Source of the DNA: Leptobrachium leishanense
Taxonomy: Eukaryota; Chordata; Amphibia; Anura; Megophryidae
Direction: 5' to 3'
DNA length: 64,000 nt
NCBI GenBank assembly: GCA_009667805.1
Contig: CM019067.1
Coordinates: forward strand, 247,415,721-247,479,720
Shown: one piece after another, positions 1 through 12,382 of the stretch
Numbering within the stretch: the first letter of the stretch is position 1
Layout: every line of letters begins with the position of its first letter
The notes under the pieces: model-generated
Database searches by the model: none
What the model was told of the DNA's origin: nothing
The model's input: the letters and a program-made list of their open reading frames with translations, nothing else
Made by a program: the position numbers and the translations under genes

Positions 1-623
1 TCTGCATTAAAGTAATGCCATGTTGGGCGACCATTTGCTAGAAATTCAATACCATGTGGAAATAAATAAACTTTCCCTAGGCTAGATATTCTTCTTTAGA
101 ACATGAGGGGAAATAAATTATATATAGATGTACAACCTGTACGTAGCCATCCACTCATTATTTCAATAGGAGTCACACGTTGAAATCTAAGGACCACAAT
201 GTATGTGGAGCATACACTTCTGCCACTGGGCCATTTTTCATTCCATATTCCACAACATGAATTTTCCAAGACATGAGTTAGCATACCCGTTTTCATTGGA
301 AAGTACCATTATCTCTCCCATTCATAATGAAATGGCATCAACTTGACACTGTACAGATATTGTACACGCCAAGGAAATAATATACTATAGAAGCATTGCT
401 CTCAATGTCAAACCACAGGAGATCAAAATATGATTATAAAAGACATTTGAGGGCCTATTGCAAGGTTGACACAAAAAGAGATGCTAGAAGAAAAAAAAAA
501 AATCTGCACCTGCAGATTTTTCTTACAGTCTTCCTTTTTGTGTGCTTATTCCAAGGTAGGTGCTTAATTATCACCTAGCCCCGGAAGGAATGTAGCACAA
601 GCAGATACTCGTAGTGGCACAGA
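1..623. other. no recognised feature
   Basis: AT-rich sequence with only short open frames and no inverted or tandem structure that I can support. Confidence 0.5.
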
Positions 624-626
624 TAA

Positions 627-1082
627 GGCCGGCGTCAGACGAACGCAGTGATCACGTCCGTGTCGCGCACAGGTTAATGTCTGTCATAGCATAGAATCAT
701 GTTCAATAGAGACCCACACACGAAGTACATGTGCACCGAACAGCGCACGCACATCGCACATGGCAAACGGACGCAATTTAGGCAAGAACGTAAAACCGCT
801 AGACGGATGAGCAGAGTGCGCCACGTCCGCATAGCGTTCTGTGTGTGTGATCACACGAAGTCAGACGGAGAGCATTTGCGACGTCCAGGACCTTGACGCA
901 CAAAATGGCTTTTCATATCATTTTCCGATTTTTATCATTTTTCATATTAAACCTTTTTATTTCTACGTCCGTCAAAAAAAAAAAAACGGACTGCGTGGGG
1001 TCTACAGTATGTTCCGTCAGTACGCCTGTCCGTTATGCACGCACGAAGAGTGCGCTCAGACTGCGTTCATCTGACATTAGCC
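627..1082. mobile_element. Harbinger-like MITE A (subfamily 1)
   Basis: The ends are imperfect inverted repeats of the GGC(T/C)(G/A)GGGTCAGACGA type, seen here as GGCCGGCGTCAGACGAACGC and its degenerate complement ending in TTAGCC. Flanks are TAA (624-626) and TTA (1083-1085). The interior is CpG-rich with repeated TACGTCCG-like motifs and has no coding capacity. The same subfamily recurs at 49630-50076 and, interrupted, at 35545-36431. Assignment to PIF/Harbinger rests on the 3-bp TWA target duplication and GG- ends; no transposase is present. Confidence 0.75.
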
Positions 1083-1135
1083 TTAAAGTATCAGCTCCTG
1101 GAGTCTATAGGACTCCATAGAGCATTGCATGTCCC

Positions 1136-1490
1136 AGCTGTAGACTAGCTCTCGCAGCACCTTAAAGAGAGAGACTAGGAACCATTTGTTCCCAGTCTCG
1201 CTTTGTTCCCGGCGAGAGGAAGCGGTGGATCTTGCTAAAGCAAAATCACTTAACACCAGCTTTTATGAGACGATATCTCACAGTTAAATACAGTCTCCTG
1301 GGTGGAAGAGCAACATGCCTTGAAAAATTCTGCACTTCAATGTGGAGGTGAAAATTAACGCCTCATATACAAAGTATTGGAGATGTTAATTCACAGCAAT
1401 CAAGTGCAAGGAAGTGCAACACTTGGCCGCAAGCCCAGGTTGCGCAAAGAGTGGAATACGGATTCTAGGCAATGAAATCACTTTCATACA
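1136..1490. repeat. diverged interspersed repeat, copy 1
   Basis: Short blocks here (for example GCGGTGGATC, CAAAATCACTTAACAC and GGAGATGTTAATT) recur in the same order at about 59760-60330, where a MITE has inserted after the ACTTAACAC block. The two copies are strongly diverged. The class is unknown. Confidence 0.4.
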
Positions 1491-1532
1491 TTATGTATAA
1501 TGCCTCGAAGTTACCTTCTCATCAAATTTGGA

Positions 1533-2234
1533 GGCCCCTATTACACGCTTCGCGCAAATGCGCTCGCGCAGCGCAATTTTTTTGCGCACGCAAAAAAACT
1601 TTAGCACGCAAATTAACACAGTAGTACGCTCCGAGCGCAGTTTTTCAGCCTTCAACTTTTTACGTGCAGAAATCCGACGCGCAAAGCCGGGCGCAAATGA
1701 CCGTTGCATGCAGGAATTGGTGGGCAGATTGTTTTTTCACGGGATTCAGCCAATCAGAATTAAGAACCATCATTTTCTAAAGTTAGGTTGTTGCGCCTGT
1801 CAAAGTCAATCTGCGTATATGTGCTGCAGCAAAAAAAATTTTTGACAAGTTATTAATTTTTTATGTCTGTATGTGTAGAATGTGTAACTGTACTGTGCTG
1901 TATTTTTTTTTATTGCTGAGTTATTTCGTTTCGGCCACAACTATCATATTTGCAGTTAACACCAAGTTTTCAAAGACGTTACGAAAATTCGTGCAAACGT
2001 CGCTCGTACGACTTTGCGCGAAGATTGTAATACCATCCGCACTAACGCATTTGCGCTCACAATGTTAAGTATAGGATGCGCGCACGAACTTGCGCTCGCA
2101 CTGGGTTCGTGCAGGGTCAATCGCGGTAGACGATAACGCGCATCGTTTGCGCGAACGTCGTACTACGACGTTCCGCGCAAATGATTTTGTATGCGCGCAC
2201 GCAAATGCGCTGCATGAAGCGTGTAATAGGGGCC
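1533..2234. mobile_element. MITE with long terminal inverted repeats (GGCCCCTATTACACGC)
   Basis: The left end GGCCCCTATTACACGCTTC and the right end (complement of GGCCCCTATTACACGCTTCA) are inverted repeats that continue into GCGC-rich subterminal DNA. The element is about 702 bp and non-coding. It is immediately flanked by GGA on both sides, which may be a 3-bp target duplication. The open frame across 1528-1845 is only a by-product of the CpG-rich repeat. Confidence 0.7.
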
Positions 2235-2911
2235 GGAATAGGGCCCTTGGTGACAAAATGGCCTGGTTGGTTGTTTGGTAACAGACCTGAGTTGATTACC
2301 AAACTCAATAGGTTTAACATTTCCCGACGAGATAAAATTAGAGTTACCATAAGATAAAAATTCTAAATCAAGTAAAGATTAACTTCTGTAATATGAATTT
2401 GAAAAAATCCTAGTATAACGTAACAGATCTTAAGTTAAGACCCAAGTTAAAAAAGATGGTGTAATACGCCCACATGGCAAGAATTACGTTCCAGTTAACC
2501 GGTAATGTTATAAATGAATCAAACAGGAAGAGGATGCGTGTATGTCATGTTTTATAGTAATTATGCTAAATATCGGCATGAGCCAAGGCAAACAAAAATT
2601 AGGTGTCGCCATCAGCAAAGAAAGTTATTTGTTGTTACTGTATTTGTGGTTACTAGGTAAGCACATTAGAGATAATGCAGGGAATGCCTTATTGGGTTAG
2701 TAGGTTTAATGGAAGAAAAAAAAGAAGTAGACACACTTTCTGGCGCTAGTGATTCAGAACTGTATTTTAAGGTAAAGTCGAATTATGGCGCAACCCCCCC
2801 CCAACCAAAAAAAAAAGCACTGGAAGTGCCCTTCTTCAAACAGTCGCTAGATCCAAAGGCTATTAATTGTATAGAACACATTATATATTTTTTTTATTTC
2901 TTTTTACTATA
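2235..2911. other. no recognised feature
   Basis: AT-rich, non-repetitive in this window, with short poly-A and poly-C tracts. No gene or element boundary is visible. Confidence 0.4.
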
Positions 2912-2915
2912 TTAA

Positions 2916-3538
2916 CCTCCCTGGCGGTATTCCCGAGTGTGACTCGGGGTTAAATTTCCCTACCGTGAACGGTAACCCCGAGCCACACTCGGGCTGGATG
3001 CATACTCACCTCCTCCTGGCTCCCTCGCTGTCCCTGCAGTGTGATCACGGCGAGCTGCTTCCTGGAAGGCTCCCTGCGAGTCACACGATGCAGGGGGGGT
3101 GGGATCAGCAGCAAATTTATAAACAATTCATAAAACACTGTAATCCAAAGTGAAATGTTTATGAATGGCCACTAGGTGGCAGTACAGGATAAGAAATAGA
3201 CCATACATCCTCTTACCCTTGTTTTCAGACAGATTTCAGTGTTTTTTGTTGTATTTTATTGAATATCATTTATTTGCATTATTTTGGATAATTATTTTTG
3301 GGATAATAAATTATTATTTTGGTTTCAAACTTTATCGGACTCAGTGTATTTACTATTTTATTTATTTATTTATTTATTTATAAAGGATTTTACCAGTAAG
3401 GACTCTTGATTGCACGGATTTCAGTGCGTGATTCCTAATTATTACAGGCTAACTATGTACAAAAACACGTTTCATTTAAAAAAAAAAATTGAGACGCTTT
3501 AGACACGAAATTTTGAAAAAATTAGACCGCCAGGGAGG
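2916..3538. mobile_element. piggyBac-like non-autonomous element
   Basis: Terminal inverted repeats CCTCCCTGGCGGT / ACCGCCAGGGAGG are flanked by TTAA on both sides (2912-2915 and 3539-3542), the target hallmark of piggyBac-type elements. A second inner pair around CCCGAGTGTGACTCGGGG folds near the left end. The minus strand carries GAGGTGAGTAT (3002-3012), a good 5' splice donor. A (TTTA)n tract at 3355-3380 precedes a fragment of a dispersed LINE/SINE tail. It has no coding capacity. Relatives lie at 22058 and 30873. Confidence 0.85.
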
Positions 3539-3542
3539 TTAA

Positions 3543-4500
3543 ATATAAACCAATAAACCATTAAAAAAAATCATTGTTTGAATGTGGACATACAGCCTTA
3601 TCAAGGCTAAATCATAGTTAGTCCTTCTTTAACGAAACCTTTTCCGCTTGTGTAGGTGAAAACAGTGAAAATTTCATGCATGACGCCTTCTCGCAGACCA
3701 CCAGCAAGAATCCACTTAAATTAAAAAGCAGCTCTGAATACAAAGCTTTTCAGAATGACATTAAAAGGGATGGCATCCTAAACAATATGAATGGGTAACA
3801 GAAAAACAACTTACACCCTGTCATAGAACAATGACAGAGCTTTAGCACTCCAGAGATGTGGTAAATGGGGGACCCGGGTGGACCACCACTATGCTAAATA
3901 ATTATGTATGAGTTTTCTGGTCTCACCATCTGGCACCAAAAACAAATGAAATGAGGCTTAGTAGAGCCACTTTGACACACACACAAAAAAAAAAAAATGT
4001 TCCATATGTCATCATAACACAACCTTTACAAAACCAAGAACTTTTAAACTATTTATAAAAGAGGTGTATGTACTCCACATTTGTGTTTTTTCTAACAATT
4101 AAAATGTTTTGGTGACAAAGTCATGGAGCTAGTAACTTTAAGAGTTTGAGATTGCACAAAATATCTCAAACATAACAATGAATTATAAGTCATTTTAAAA
4201 TATTAGAAGAATAATGTTGAGAAATGCAAAGTTAAAGTAAGATTTCTAGAAGTCAAAGGAGCAAAACCACAACGACCCATGATCCAATGACACATGTTTA
4301 AATCCATTTTGCCAAGCACAGGCAGAGTCCAATTCCCAATTCCCATCCAGGCAAGCAGGGGCAGTCAAGCATATGAATATTGTCCTTGTGTGTTTCTTAA
4401 GAAAAGCATTCCCTAGCTCAAGGGGATGAGTAATGACCAACAATATACTTTCTAACATTGCAAGACAGGATTCTGTTATACAGAGAAAACATGACCCAAT
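3543..4500. other. no recognised feature
   Basis: About 950 bp of AT-rich DNA with a short CA/poly-A tract near 3975. No coding or mobile-element structure is supported. Confidence 0.4.
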
Positions 4501-4507
4501 CCTCCTA

Positions 4508-4618
4508 GATTGTAAACTCTCGAGCAGGTCCTCCCTCTTTCTGTTCCGTGTGTGTATTCTGTTTCTCCCATTGTACAGTTCTAAGGAATTGTTGGCGATT
4601 TACAGATACTTGTAACGT
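4508..4618 (+). repeat. L2-type LINE/SINE 3' tail
   Basis: This holds the recurrent tail motif AGATTGTAAACTCTCGAGCA, followed by CCCATTGTACAG and a degraded GGCGCTTTATAAAT block. The same tail occurs at 11945, 14890, 27888, 37665, 41735 and, inverted, 47550. It is a truncated retroposon end without coding sequence. Confidence 0.6.
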
Positions 4619-4674
4619 GGATGTGACAAACTCCCTATCGCACCATTAGTCCTGTAGATTCCAAGAAGACTACA

Positions 4675-4868
4675 ATAGATACTCGAGTATAACTTGATGG
4701 ATAAAGATTGACATGTGAGATACTCGATTATAACGCAAGAAGCATAAGTGGATTGAGCTTTGCGGCGCTGAGCGCACTAACTGCGTTCAGCAAGGTGGCC
4801 ACTCGGGCATCAGAGTGGAAGGTACGTCCACGCTCATGGACATCCTTCCGCTCATGTGACCCCAGGGT
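4675..4868. repeat. TACTCGAGTATAA repeat piece and fragment of a Harbinger-like MITE (subfamily 3)
   Basis: The first part holds TACTCGAGTATAAC and a second related block. From about 4751 the sequence matches the right part of the MITE at 44478-44807 (GCGTTCAG..GGTGGCC, then GAGTGGAAGG..CGTCCA), ending in TGTGACCCCAG. Both outer ends are missing. A short inverted echo of the same motif follows at 4872-4915. Confidence 0.5.
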
Positions 4869-4971
4869 CAAATGAGCGCACTTGAAAACGGAAGGAACGT
4901 CCATGAGAGTGGATGCAGAGACACCCCCGCAGTTTTTTTCTTTTTCTCAACGTCAGTCATAATTGATACTA

Positions 4972-5829
<858 letters not shown>

Positions 5830-5911
5830 TCAAGTCCTGGGAAAAAAAGTGAGGGAACTCACCCACGAATTCCACAACCCCTATTACCTGAAGAAAATAT
5901 ATATATATATT

Positions 5912-6042
5912 ACGAGTATAGCAGTACGTGGTGATACCATTTTTATTGGGTTAGCATTACATTTAAAAGACAAGCTTTCAAGAGTGTAAACTGGAAACTA
6001 TACTGATCAGTAAAAGGTATCACTACGTACAGGTATACTCGT
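5912..6042. mobile_element. small inverted-repeat element, about 130 bp
   Basis: Arms starting ACGAGTATAGCAGTACGTGG and ending as the near-complement CTACGTACAGGTATACTCGT bracket a central GATACC..GGTATC pair and a TTTTTATTGGGTTAGC segment. It is flanked by (TA)n on the left. It is a short foldback/MITE with no coding capacity. Confidence 0.55.
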
Positions 6043-6059
6043 GATTGTGGCAACTGGAC

Positions 6060-6090
6060 TAATATATATATATATATATATATATATAAT
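6060..6090. repeat. (TA)n microsatellite
   Basis: About 15 TA units. Confidence 0.9.
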
Positions 6091-6117
6091 GCGTATCTCC
6101 AGGCACAGACCCCCCCC

Positions 6118-6250
6118 CAGAATTATATACACAGCGCTGAATCCCCAGAATAACATACACAGCACTGAGCCCCCAGGATAATATACACAGCACTGAGCCC
6201 CCAGGATAATATACACAGCACTGAGCCCCCAGAATAATATGCACAGCACT
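6118..6250. repeat. 28-bp minisatellite, about 5 copies
   Basis: The unit is approximately AATATACACAGCACTGAG plus CCCCCAGGAT. It abuts the larger array at 6258 but has a different unit. A related TGTGTATGAGTG..GAGCCCCAG stretch precedes the array in the hAT at 25628. Confidence 0.85.
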
Positions 6251-6257
6251 GGTTATA

Positions 6258-7815
6258 ATGGATATATTTTCCCCAGTTCACATGGATATAATTGCCCCCA
6301 GCTCATATGGGTATATATTGCCCCCAGCTCGTATGGATAATGCCCCCCCAGGTCTCATGGATAATGCCCCCCCCCTGCTATCATGGATAATGCCCCCCCA
6401 GGTCTCATGGATAATGCCCCCCCAGGTCTCATGGATAATGCCCCCCCAGGTCTCATGGATATTGCCCCCCCAGGTCTCATGGATATTGCCCCCAGCTCCC
6501 ATGGATGTGCCCCCCAGGTCTCCATGGATTGTGCCCCCCAGGTCTCATGGATTGTGCCCCCAGGTCTCATGGATTGTGCCCCCCAGGTCTCATGGATTGT
6601 GCCCCCCAGGTCTCATGGATTGTGCCCCCCAGGTCTCATGGATTGTGCCCCCCAGGTCTCATGGATTGTGCCCCCCAGGTCTCATGGATTGTGCCCCCAG
6701 GACTCATGGATATTGCCCCCCAGGTCTCATGGAAGTTGCCCCTCAGGTCTCATGGATTGTGCCCCCAGGTCTCATGGATATGCCCCAGGTCTCATGGATA
6801 ATGCCCCCCCAGGTCTCATGGATATTGCCCCCCCAGGTCTTATGGATATTGCCCACCCCCAGGTCTCATGGATAATGCCCCCCCAGGTCTCATGGATATG
6901 GCCCCCCCAGGTCTCATGGCTATTGCCCCCAGCTCCCATGGCTATTGCCCCCAGGTCTCATGGATTGTGCCCCCCAGGTCTCATGGATTGTGCCCCCAGG
7001 TCTCATGGATTGTGCCCCCAGGTCTCATGGATTGTGCCCCCCAGGTCTCATGGATTGTGCCCCCAGGTCTCATGGATTGTGCCCCCCAGGTCTCATGGAT
7101 TGTGCCCCCCAGGTCTCATGGATATGCCCCAGGTCTCATGGATTGTGCCCCCCAGGTCTCATGGATTGTGCCCCCAGGACTCATGGATATTGCCCCCAGG
7201 TCTCATGGATATTGCCCCCAGGTCTCATGGAAATTGCCCCTCAGGTCTCATGGATTGTGCCCCCAGGTCTCACGGATATGCCCCAGGTCTCACGGATATG
7301 CCCCAGGTCTCATGGCTATTGCCCCCAGGTCTCATGGCTATTGCCCCCCAGGACTCCTGGAAATTGCCCCCAGGTCTCATGGAAATTGCCCCCAGGTCTC
7401 ATGCATATTGCCCCCAGGTGTCATGGAAATTGCCCCCAGGTCTCATTGATTGTGCCCCCAGGTCTCATGGAAATTGCCCCAGGTCTCATGGAAATTGCCC
7501 CAGGTCTCATGGAAATTGCCCCAGGTCTCATGGAAATTGCCCCCCGGTCTCATGGAAATTGCCCCCCGGTCTCATGGAAATTGCCCCCCGGTCTCATGCA
7601 TATGCCCCCAGGTCTCATGGAAATTGCCCCCCAGGTCTCATGGAAATTGCCCCCCAGGTCTCATTGATTGTGCCCCCAGGTCTCATGGATATTGCCCCCA
7701 GGTCTCGTGGATATTGCCCCCAGGTCTCGTGGATATTGCCCCCAGGTCTCGTGGATATTGCCCCCAGGTCTCGTGGATATTGCCCCCCGTGTCATGGATA
7801 TTGTCCCCAGCTCAC
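6258..7815. repeat. 23-bp minisatellite, about 65 copies
   Basis: The unit reads about CAGGTCTCATGGAT, then an ATT or TGT variant, then GCCCCC, with 22-24 bp periodicity. The first units are CAGTTCACATGGATATAATT and CAGCTCATATGGGTATATAT, which match the arrays at 25781, 38449 (inverted) and 51477. Because the unit lacks stop codons in most frames, it opens frames of up to 505 codons; these are repeat translations, not a gene. Confidence 0.9.
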
Positions 7816-7975
7816 CTCTGCTTCTTCTGTGGCTGCTGCCGCTGCCGCACATTGTAGGCAGCCGCGTGCTTCCTGCTTCAACGCCGCTGACAGGAAGTGA
7901 AGCAATGTGCGGCGGCGGCATTCTGGCTCGGGCCACAGCGGGAACGCTGCGTTCCCGCAGCGGGAGAAGTGGGGG
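7809..7975. repeat. GC-rich imperfect palindrome beside the minisatellite
   Basis: The segment around GCCGCTGCCGCACATTG..CTTCCTG is mirrored by CAGGAAG..CAATGTGCGGCGGCGGC, followed by a second palindrome GGGAACGCTGCGTTCCC. The complement of 7809-7819 is AGAGGTGAGCT, a good 5' splice donor that would read from the palindrome into the minisatellite. The layout equals that of the elements at 38035 and 51375. Confidence 0.6.
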
Positions 7976-7980
7976 AAGTG

Positions 7981-8732
7981 ACCCTAGCCTTATCTCACTT
8001 TCCAAATCGGCTATTTGGTCCAGATTGTTCTCTTTTCCTGCCATTCTCCTGGTTTTTGCCTTTCTCTGAACAACCCTGAGAGAGAGGTGAAAGCCAGGAG
8101 AACTGGCAGGGAAGAGAACAATCTAAACCAAATAGCCAATTTGGAAAGTGAGTTAAATGGGAGAATTTTTATGGTTTGGCTATTTTGACCTAGAATTTTC
8201 ACCTTCTCCAGTTATTCTCCTGCTTGTCACCGCTCTCTGAATAACTCTGTGAATGTTTAATCCCGAGGTGAAAAATAATATTGCTTTAGATGTTAATTTG
8301 AATTTTTTTCAAACACCAGTTAAATGCAGCATATTAGGATGTTTTAGGAGGGAAATTAATTCTCAAATCTCAATCAAAAGCAGACACCACCCCACCCCCT
8401 CAGTATAGTGTACAATGTATCAAATTGATTACCAGACTAAAAACACCTGGTGCTATGCCCGTTTGTGAACCAAGGTCATTTAGAGTTGATAATCTTTCCA
8501 CGTACACATTAGTTTTTAATTCAATATCTAATAAACCGTTGCTTATAATATTCTGCAGTAAAGAGTCTCTTTATTTCCAGATTTTTTAGTATTTTTTAAG
8601 CATTTTCTACACTTTTTTCAAAAAAAAATTTTTTTTTAACTCGAACCGAACACACCCAAAAAGTTCGAAGTTCACGAACTTTCAAACTGCCGAAGTTCGG
8701 GCCGAACTCCGAACCCGAACAGCTCATCCCTA
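7981..8732 (-). mobile_element. hAT fragment (TAGGGATGAGC family), 5' end portion
   Basis: The right end, complement of TAGGGATGAGCTGTTCGGGT, is the 5' terminus of the hAT family seen at 28402 and 31977. The segment 8300-8732 equals the complement of 31977-32380. The left edge is abrupt: it starts with GACCCTAGCCTTA, the right end of a Harbinger-like MITE, at the same hAT position as the complete insertion at 34820-35247. The left part of the hAT has been replaced by the minisatellite element. Confidence 0.75.
7993..8252. repeat. palindromic module (CTCTGAATAACCCTG type), double
   Basis: Mirror-image blocks around AAATCGGCTATTTGG and CCAAATAGCCAATTTGG, with CTTTCTCTGAACAACCCTGA at the centre and CTCTCTGAATAACTCTG at the end. 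The same module stands alone at 44979-45149 and in tandem at 34560-35512. Confidence 0.6.
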
Positions 8733-9639
8733 GTGTCTGGGACATAATTCAGTTATCTGTCCCTATCTAATTAACTCTGGACACCAAGACGCATCACCCA
8801 ACATCCCAACAAAACAGAACAGTAGATTGTGGGGATAACCAGGAGATTCAGATTTACAGAATCTGATAATGGGACAAAGGTTGCCAGACAATCTCAAACC
8901 ACTCAAACCTTTCGCAGATGTAAACACATTCTGGATAGAGGGAGTCGGAATGGGCTACAGTGACCCACACAGTAATCATATTAGCCATAGTAACAGATAA
9001 GCATGGACTAGTCATACGTAAAACACAGATAACACAAACTCCCTGCACATAGAATTGTAGGTACAGGGTGACTTCAGCATAGGAGAGGGCAGGGAAACTA
9101 ATAGAACATCAGGACTGCACCTCCCAAATGCATTTCTAGGTCCATGTACCCAAAGTGACTCTCGTCACAACTACCAACTGCAAGAACCTGTTAACACACA
9201 TAAAAGACGTTAAAAAGTCTATACTCACCTCTGGTCTCACAGTGTAGACGATTGAGCGACTTACTGCCTCTCCTTGCTGCAGGCTAGAGAGCACACAGAA
9301 ATACTTTCCAGTGGCTTTCCATTGATCCTGTGCAACTACAGTTGGCAAGCTGCACAATTTTACACTGATAAGGCTGCTCCCATGTAATAGAGCCCGTAAT
9401 AGGGAGCCACTTATTGATAACGGTTCACACTGAATTTTTCTCATTAGCATCTCCCTACTACCGACTCAACCATAGAATATTCATGTTAATGGGCATTGTT
9501 CAGAGGTGTATTTAGGCTTGTTGCAATACTAGACACTCAACATTCTGCTCCCCCATATCAAATTTGTCAACATGACGTAAAAAGGAACACTACACATTCT
9601 GACCACTTTATATTTTTAAAACCTAACAAGGAAAAAAGG
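8733..9639. other. no recognised feature
   Basis: Mixed-composition DNA. I see no repeat match elsewhere in the window and no convincing exon. Confidence 0.4.
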
Positions 9640-9945
9640 TGTCATCTGCGCTTGTTTCTATGTGTTCCATGTACAACAAAACTGAGGTTTTTGTTTGTTT
9701 CAATGGCCATTGCAACGTAAGCTCACTCGCCACTTCACGGCACCTCTTTACAGAGTGAGTACCTAACATGTACCAAAAGGCTGCTCTACTGAGCAGCTCC
9801 AAGCCCCATCTGCTGCTTTTCAGCCAAGGAGAGGCAAAAATATGGTGGGTTTTATTTATACACGCACCAAACACTTCCCATTTGGGATTAAAAACAAAAA
9901 CATGGAAAGAGGAACAGCTGCAGAACGACGGACTGGTGTTACAAG
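9640..9945. repeat. half of the foldback family at 15655
   Basis: The order of blocks TGTCATCTGCGCTTGTTTCT, TTTCAATGGCCATTGCAACG, GGTGGGTTTTATTTATAC and TTCCCATTTGGGAT..AACATGGAAAG matches one arm of the 15655-16292 foldback with substantial divergence. Confidence 0.55.
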
Positions 9946-9951
9946 CATGAT

Positions 9952-10020
9952 CAGTGGCGTAGCGTGGGGGGGGGGGCTGTGGGGGCCGTGGCAAGCCCCC
10001 CCTGCCATTTTTGCTAAAAA
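9952..10020. mobile_element. terminal fragment of a CAGTGGCGTAGC hAT element
   Basis: CAGTGGCGTAGCGTGGGGG followed by GGCCGTGGC repeats the left terminus of the complete element at 38035. No matching right end is found nearby, so this is a truncated copy. Confidence 0.6.
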
Positions 10021-11175
10021 GCTGGGTGTAGTGGAGGATGTCACGAAAACATGCGCGCTGTGACGAAGGAAGCCGGGTTAAACAATTCACTGTCTATCCT
10101 AGACCCAAATAATGACTACGCGGACAACAATCCCCCGCGCACGCTTGCCTAGCTGTCTCATTAACGCCTACGCTCACGACACGCATGCAAACATGATGAA
10201 ATGGGCACAGGATTGCATCACAGTATCCGTTTACTCTCGACCCGGGGTACCGACTACATTTCCCACAATCCCTGTACCGGCTTTCCTTATACTATTCGTC
10301 ACACTGCCACCACAGACCAGGGCTTTCCCAGGATGCCTACCTGAACCAGAGCTGGTCTGCTACTCTGATTATGCACCCCACAATAGGAGAACAGTACAGC
10401 CACTGCACCCCAACTCAACGTTTGTGTAAATTGGGGTCTATCTACCAAAGGCAAATCTCGATGATAATCCAGTCCTTCAGTTAGCGTGGATCGAATATCA
10501 GACAGAAAACAGAACTTAATGAATGTTATATTTATTTATGATATAAAAAAATTATCACGGTGCATTTGTTACAGAAAAATGGATATGATAAATCAATTAC
10601 ACACAAAACAGCAAATAAAAGAAAACGGATTAAAAACACAGATCCTTACTTACACGTCAATAAGCTAACCGGCCTCTGTGACTCCTTGGGGCTGTAGATT
10701 GGAGCATGGACAAATCATCACTTAGCGTGAACCCCCTTTGAAAAGCACAGACACATGGCGTGCTCCAGAATATATATAGTCTCCAGGTCATTCAAAACAA
10801 ACCCATAAAATGGTACGGCCCCGCACTACATTTCCCAGCATTCCCTTCTCTGGGCATGCTCAATTCCCGTCGTCATTAACTGGATTCCCAAAGATTGTCT
10901 CTAGTGATCAAAGGATATGATCGCTTCTTTGAAATGCGTGACCACTTACAAATTGGTGCCGTGGCATCTGCGATGTGCCCTTTCCATCTGCCCAAGGTGT
11001 GATATGCTTGCAGGAGACCAAGGAAATGCCATTAGACCACCTGGGGGTAATTTCCCCTCCTTAGCCTGCAGATCAAAGTAGACTCATTTCCCTGGCATTC
11101 TGCTAAACACCTGGGATATCCTTTCACCAGGCGGCTGTGGCAAATGGACACTTCGCAAATAGGGATAGCCATAGA
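10021..11175. other. no recognised feature
   Basis: Mixed-composition DNA. The short open frames here resemble nothing I recognise. Confidence 0.35.
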
Positions 11176-11179
11176 TATA

Positions 11180-11221
<42 letters not shown>

Positions 11222-11240
11222 GTAGATACATATATACATA
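11176..11240. repeat. (TA)n(CA)n microsatellite
   Basis: A TA tract followed by about 17 CA units and a TA-rich tail. Confidence 0.9.
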
Positions 11241-11716
11241 ATGAGCTAGATGTACAGATCTAATCTGCCACAGAGGAGTTTCCCACTACCCCAGTGTCAC
11301 CAGCAGCCAGGAAATTATAATTTGCCGGTTACTACTCGATTACTGCCCTCACTATCACTGAGACCAATTGTGTTAGTGAACCATCAGAGAGGCCGCAATG
11401 GATCGGTGTTGCTCATGTGCGGAGCTCTGATCCATTGTACTTAGTTTTAGTTTGTGACTGTGCTTTATCCTATGTAGTATTTAACAGTTAATGAGGTGGA
11501 GGAGGGAATGGTCTCTGTGTCTGTTCTGTCACAGAGAGCAAGACGGTATTGTGGAGCAAAGCATGTTTAGAATTTTATTGTAACACGCAAAAGTTCTTGA
11601 CTGGAAGCAGAGACTTACTGAGGTGCGGCTTTTCAAAATATCAGGAGGCGGCTTTGGAATCAGTGTTACAGTTCTGTGTTATCCAAGTTATGTACTGCGA
11701 TTTGGTGATCAGTGTT

Positions 11717-11815
11717 AAGATGACGTGAAATGCTAAATTGAAACTGGAGGAATATCCAGGTTTTGTGCTTTTTTGAAGTTTGCAGCTTAACTGAAGGTAA
11801 GGGTTTATGCTGGGG
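11717..11815. repeat. direct repeat with 14320-14416
   Basis: Shared blocks include AAATTGAAACTGGAGG, CCAG..TTGTGCTTTTTTGA, TGCAGCT.AACT and TTTATGCTGG. The two copies lie on either side of the hAT insertion at 12214-14313 and appear to be an old local duplication. Confidence 0.55.
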
Positions 11816-11944
11816 TGGGAGCCCTCACCCTTTTTGCAGCCTCACCATTGCTGCAACTCTAACCCTCCAAATGTAATTGTATGAGGTATGAAGCCCAAAT
11901 CAAAAATAAAGATAAGTTAAGGGGTGAATATAACATCAGGCTTC

Positions 11945-12092
11945 CTAGATTGTGAGTTCCTACGGGAATAGGGCCCTCATCTCCTCCTGTACTGTTTGTC
12001 TTTTGTTGTTCAATGTATTGTACCCTGTCTATACTGTGCCTATTGTACAGCGCTGCGGAATATGCTGGCGCTTTATAAATGAAGAAGAATAA
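11945..12092 (+). repeat. L2-type LINE/SINE 3' tail
   Basis: AGATTGTGAGTTCCTACGGG, then CCTATTGTACAGCGCTGCGG and GGCGCTTTATAAATGAAG, ending in AATAATAA. This is a classic non-LTR retrotransposon tail with a short terminal microsatellite. Confidence 0.7.
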
Positions 12093-12382
12093 TAATCAGG
12101 CTTGGAAGCCTAGGTCATTCCTTGAGGCTAAGGTTGGAGCTAGGGTTACAGTTAGAGAAACCAGTGGCTTTAGAGCTCAAATCAAGGTTGGAGGTTAAAT
12201 TTGGGCTCAAGATTAGGGATGAGCCGAACACCCCCGTGTTCGATTCGCATTCGAACAATTTCAAAAGTTCGAGCTCGAACTCGAACAATTTCGAAAGTTC
12301 GAGTTCGAACTCGAACCGAACTCAATGCAAGTCAATGGGACTCAAAAGTTCAATTTTTAGAGTGCCCTCCAAGAGGGCATAT

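Noticed and set aside
6118..7815. CRISPR-like array
   Set aside because: Repeats are contiguous without unique spacers, and the setting is a vertebrate nuclear genome; this is a minisatellite.
6383..7900. 505-codon open frame with repeating PPGLMD..SWI..SHG
   Set aside because: It is the translation of a 22-24-bp minisatellite. Similar frames open in all three phases and on the other strand, and nothing resembles a gene start or domain.
9623..10090. 155-codon minus-strand frame
   Set aside because: It spans a foldback arm and a hAT terminus, so it is composite repeat sequence.
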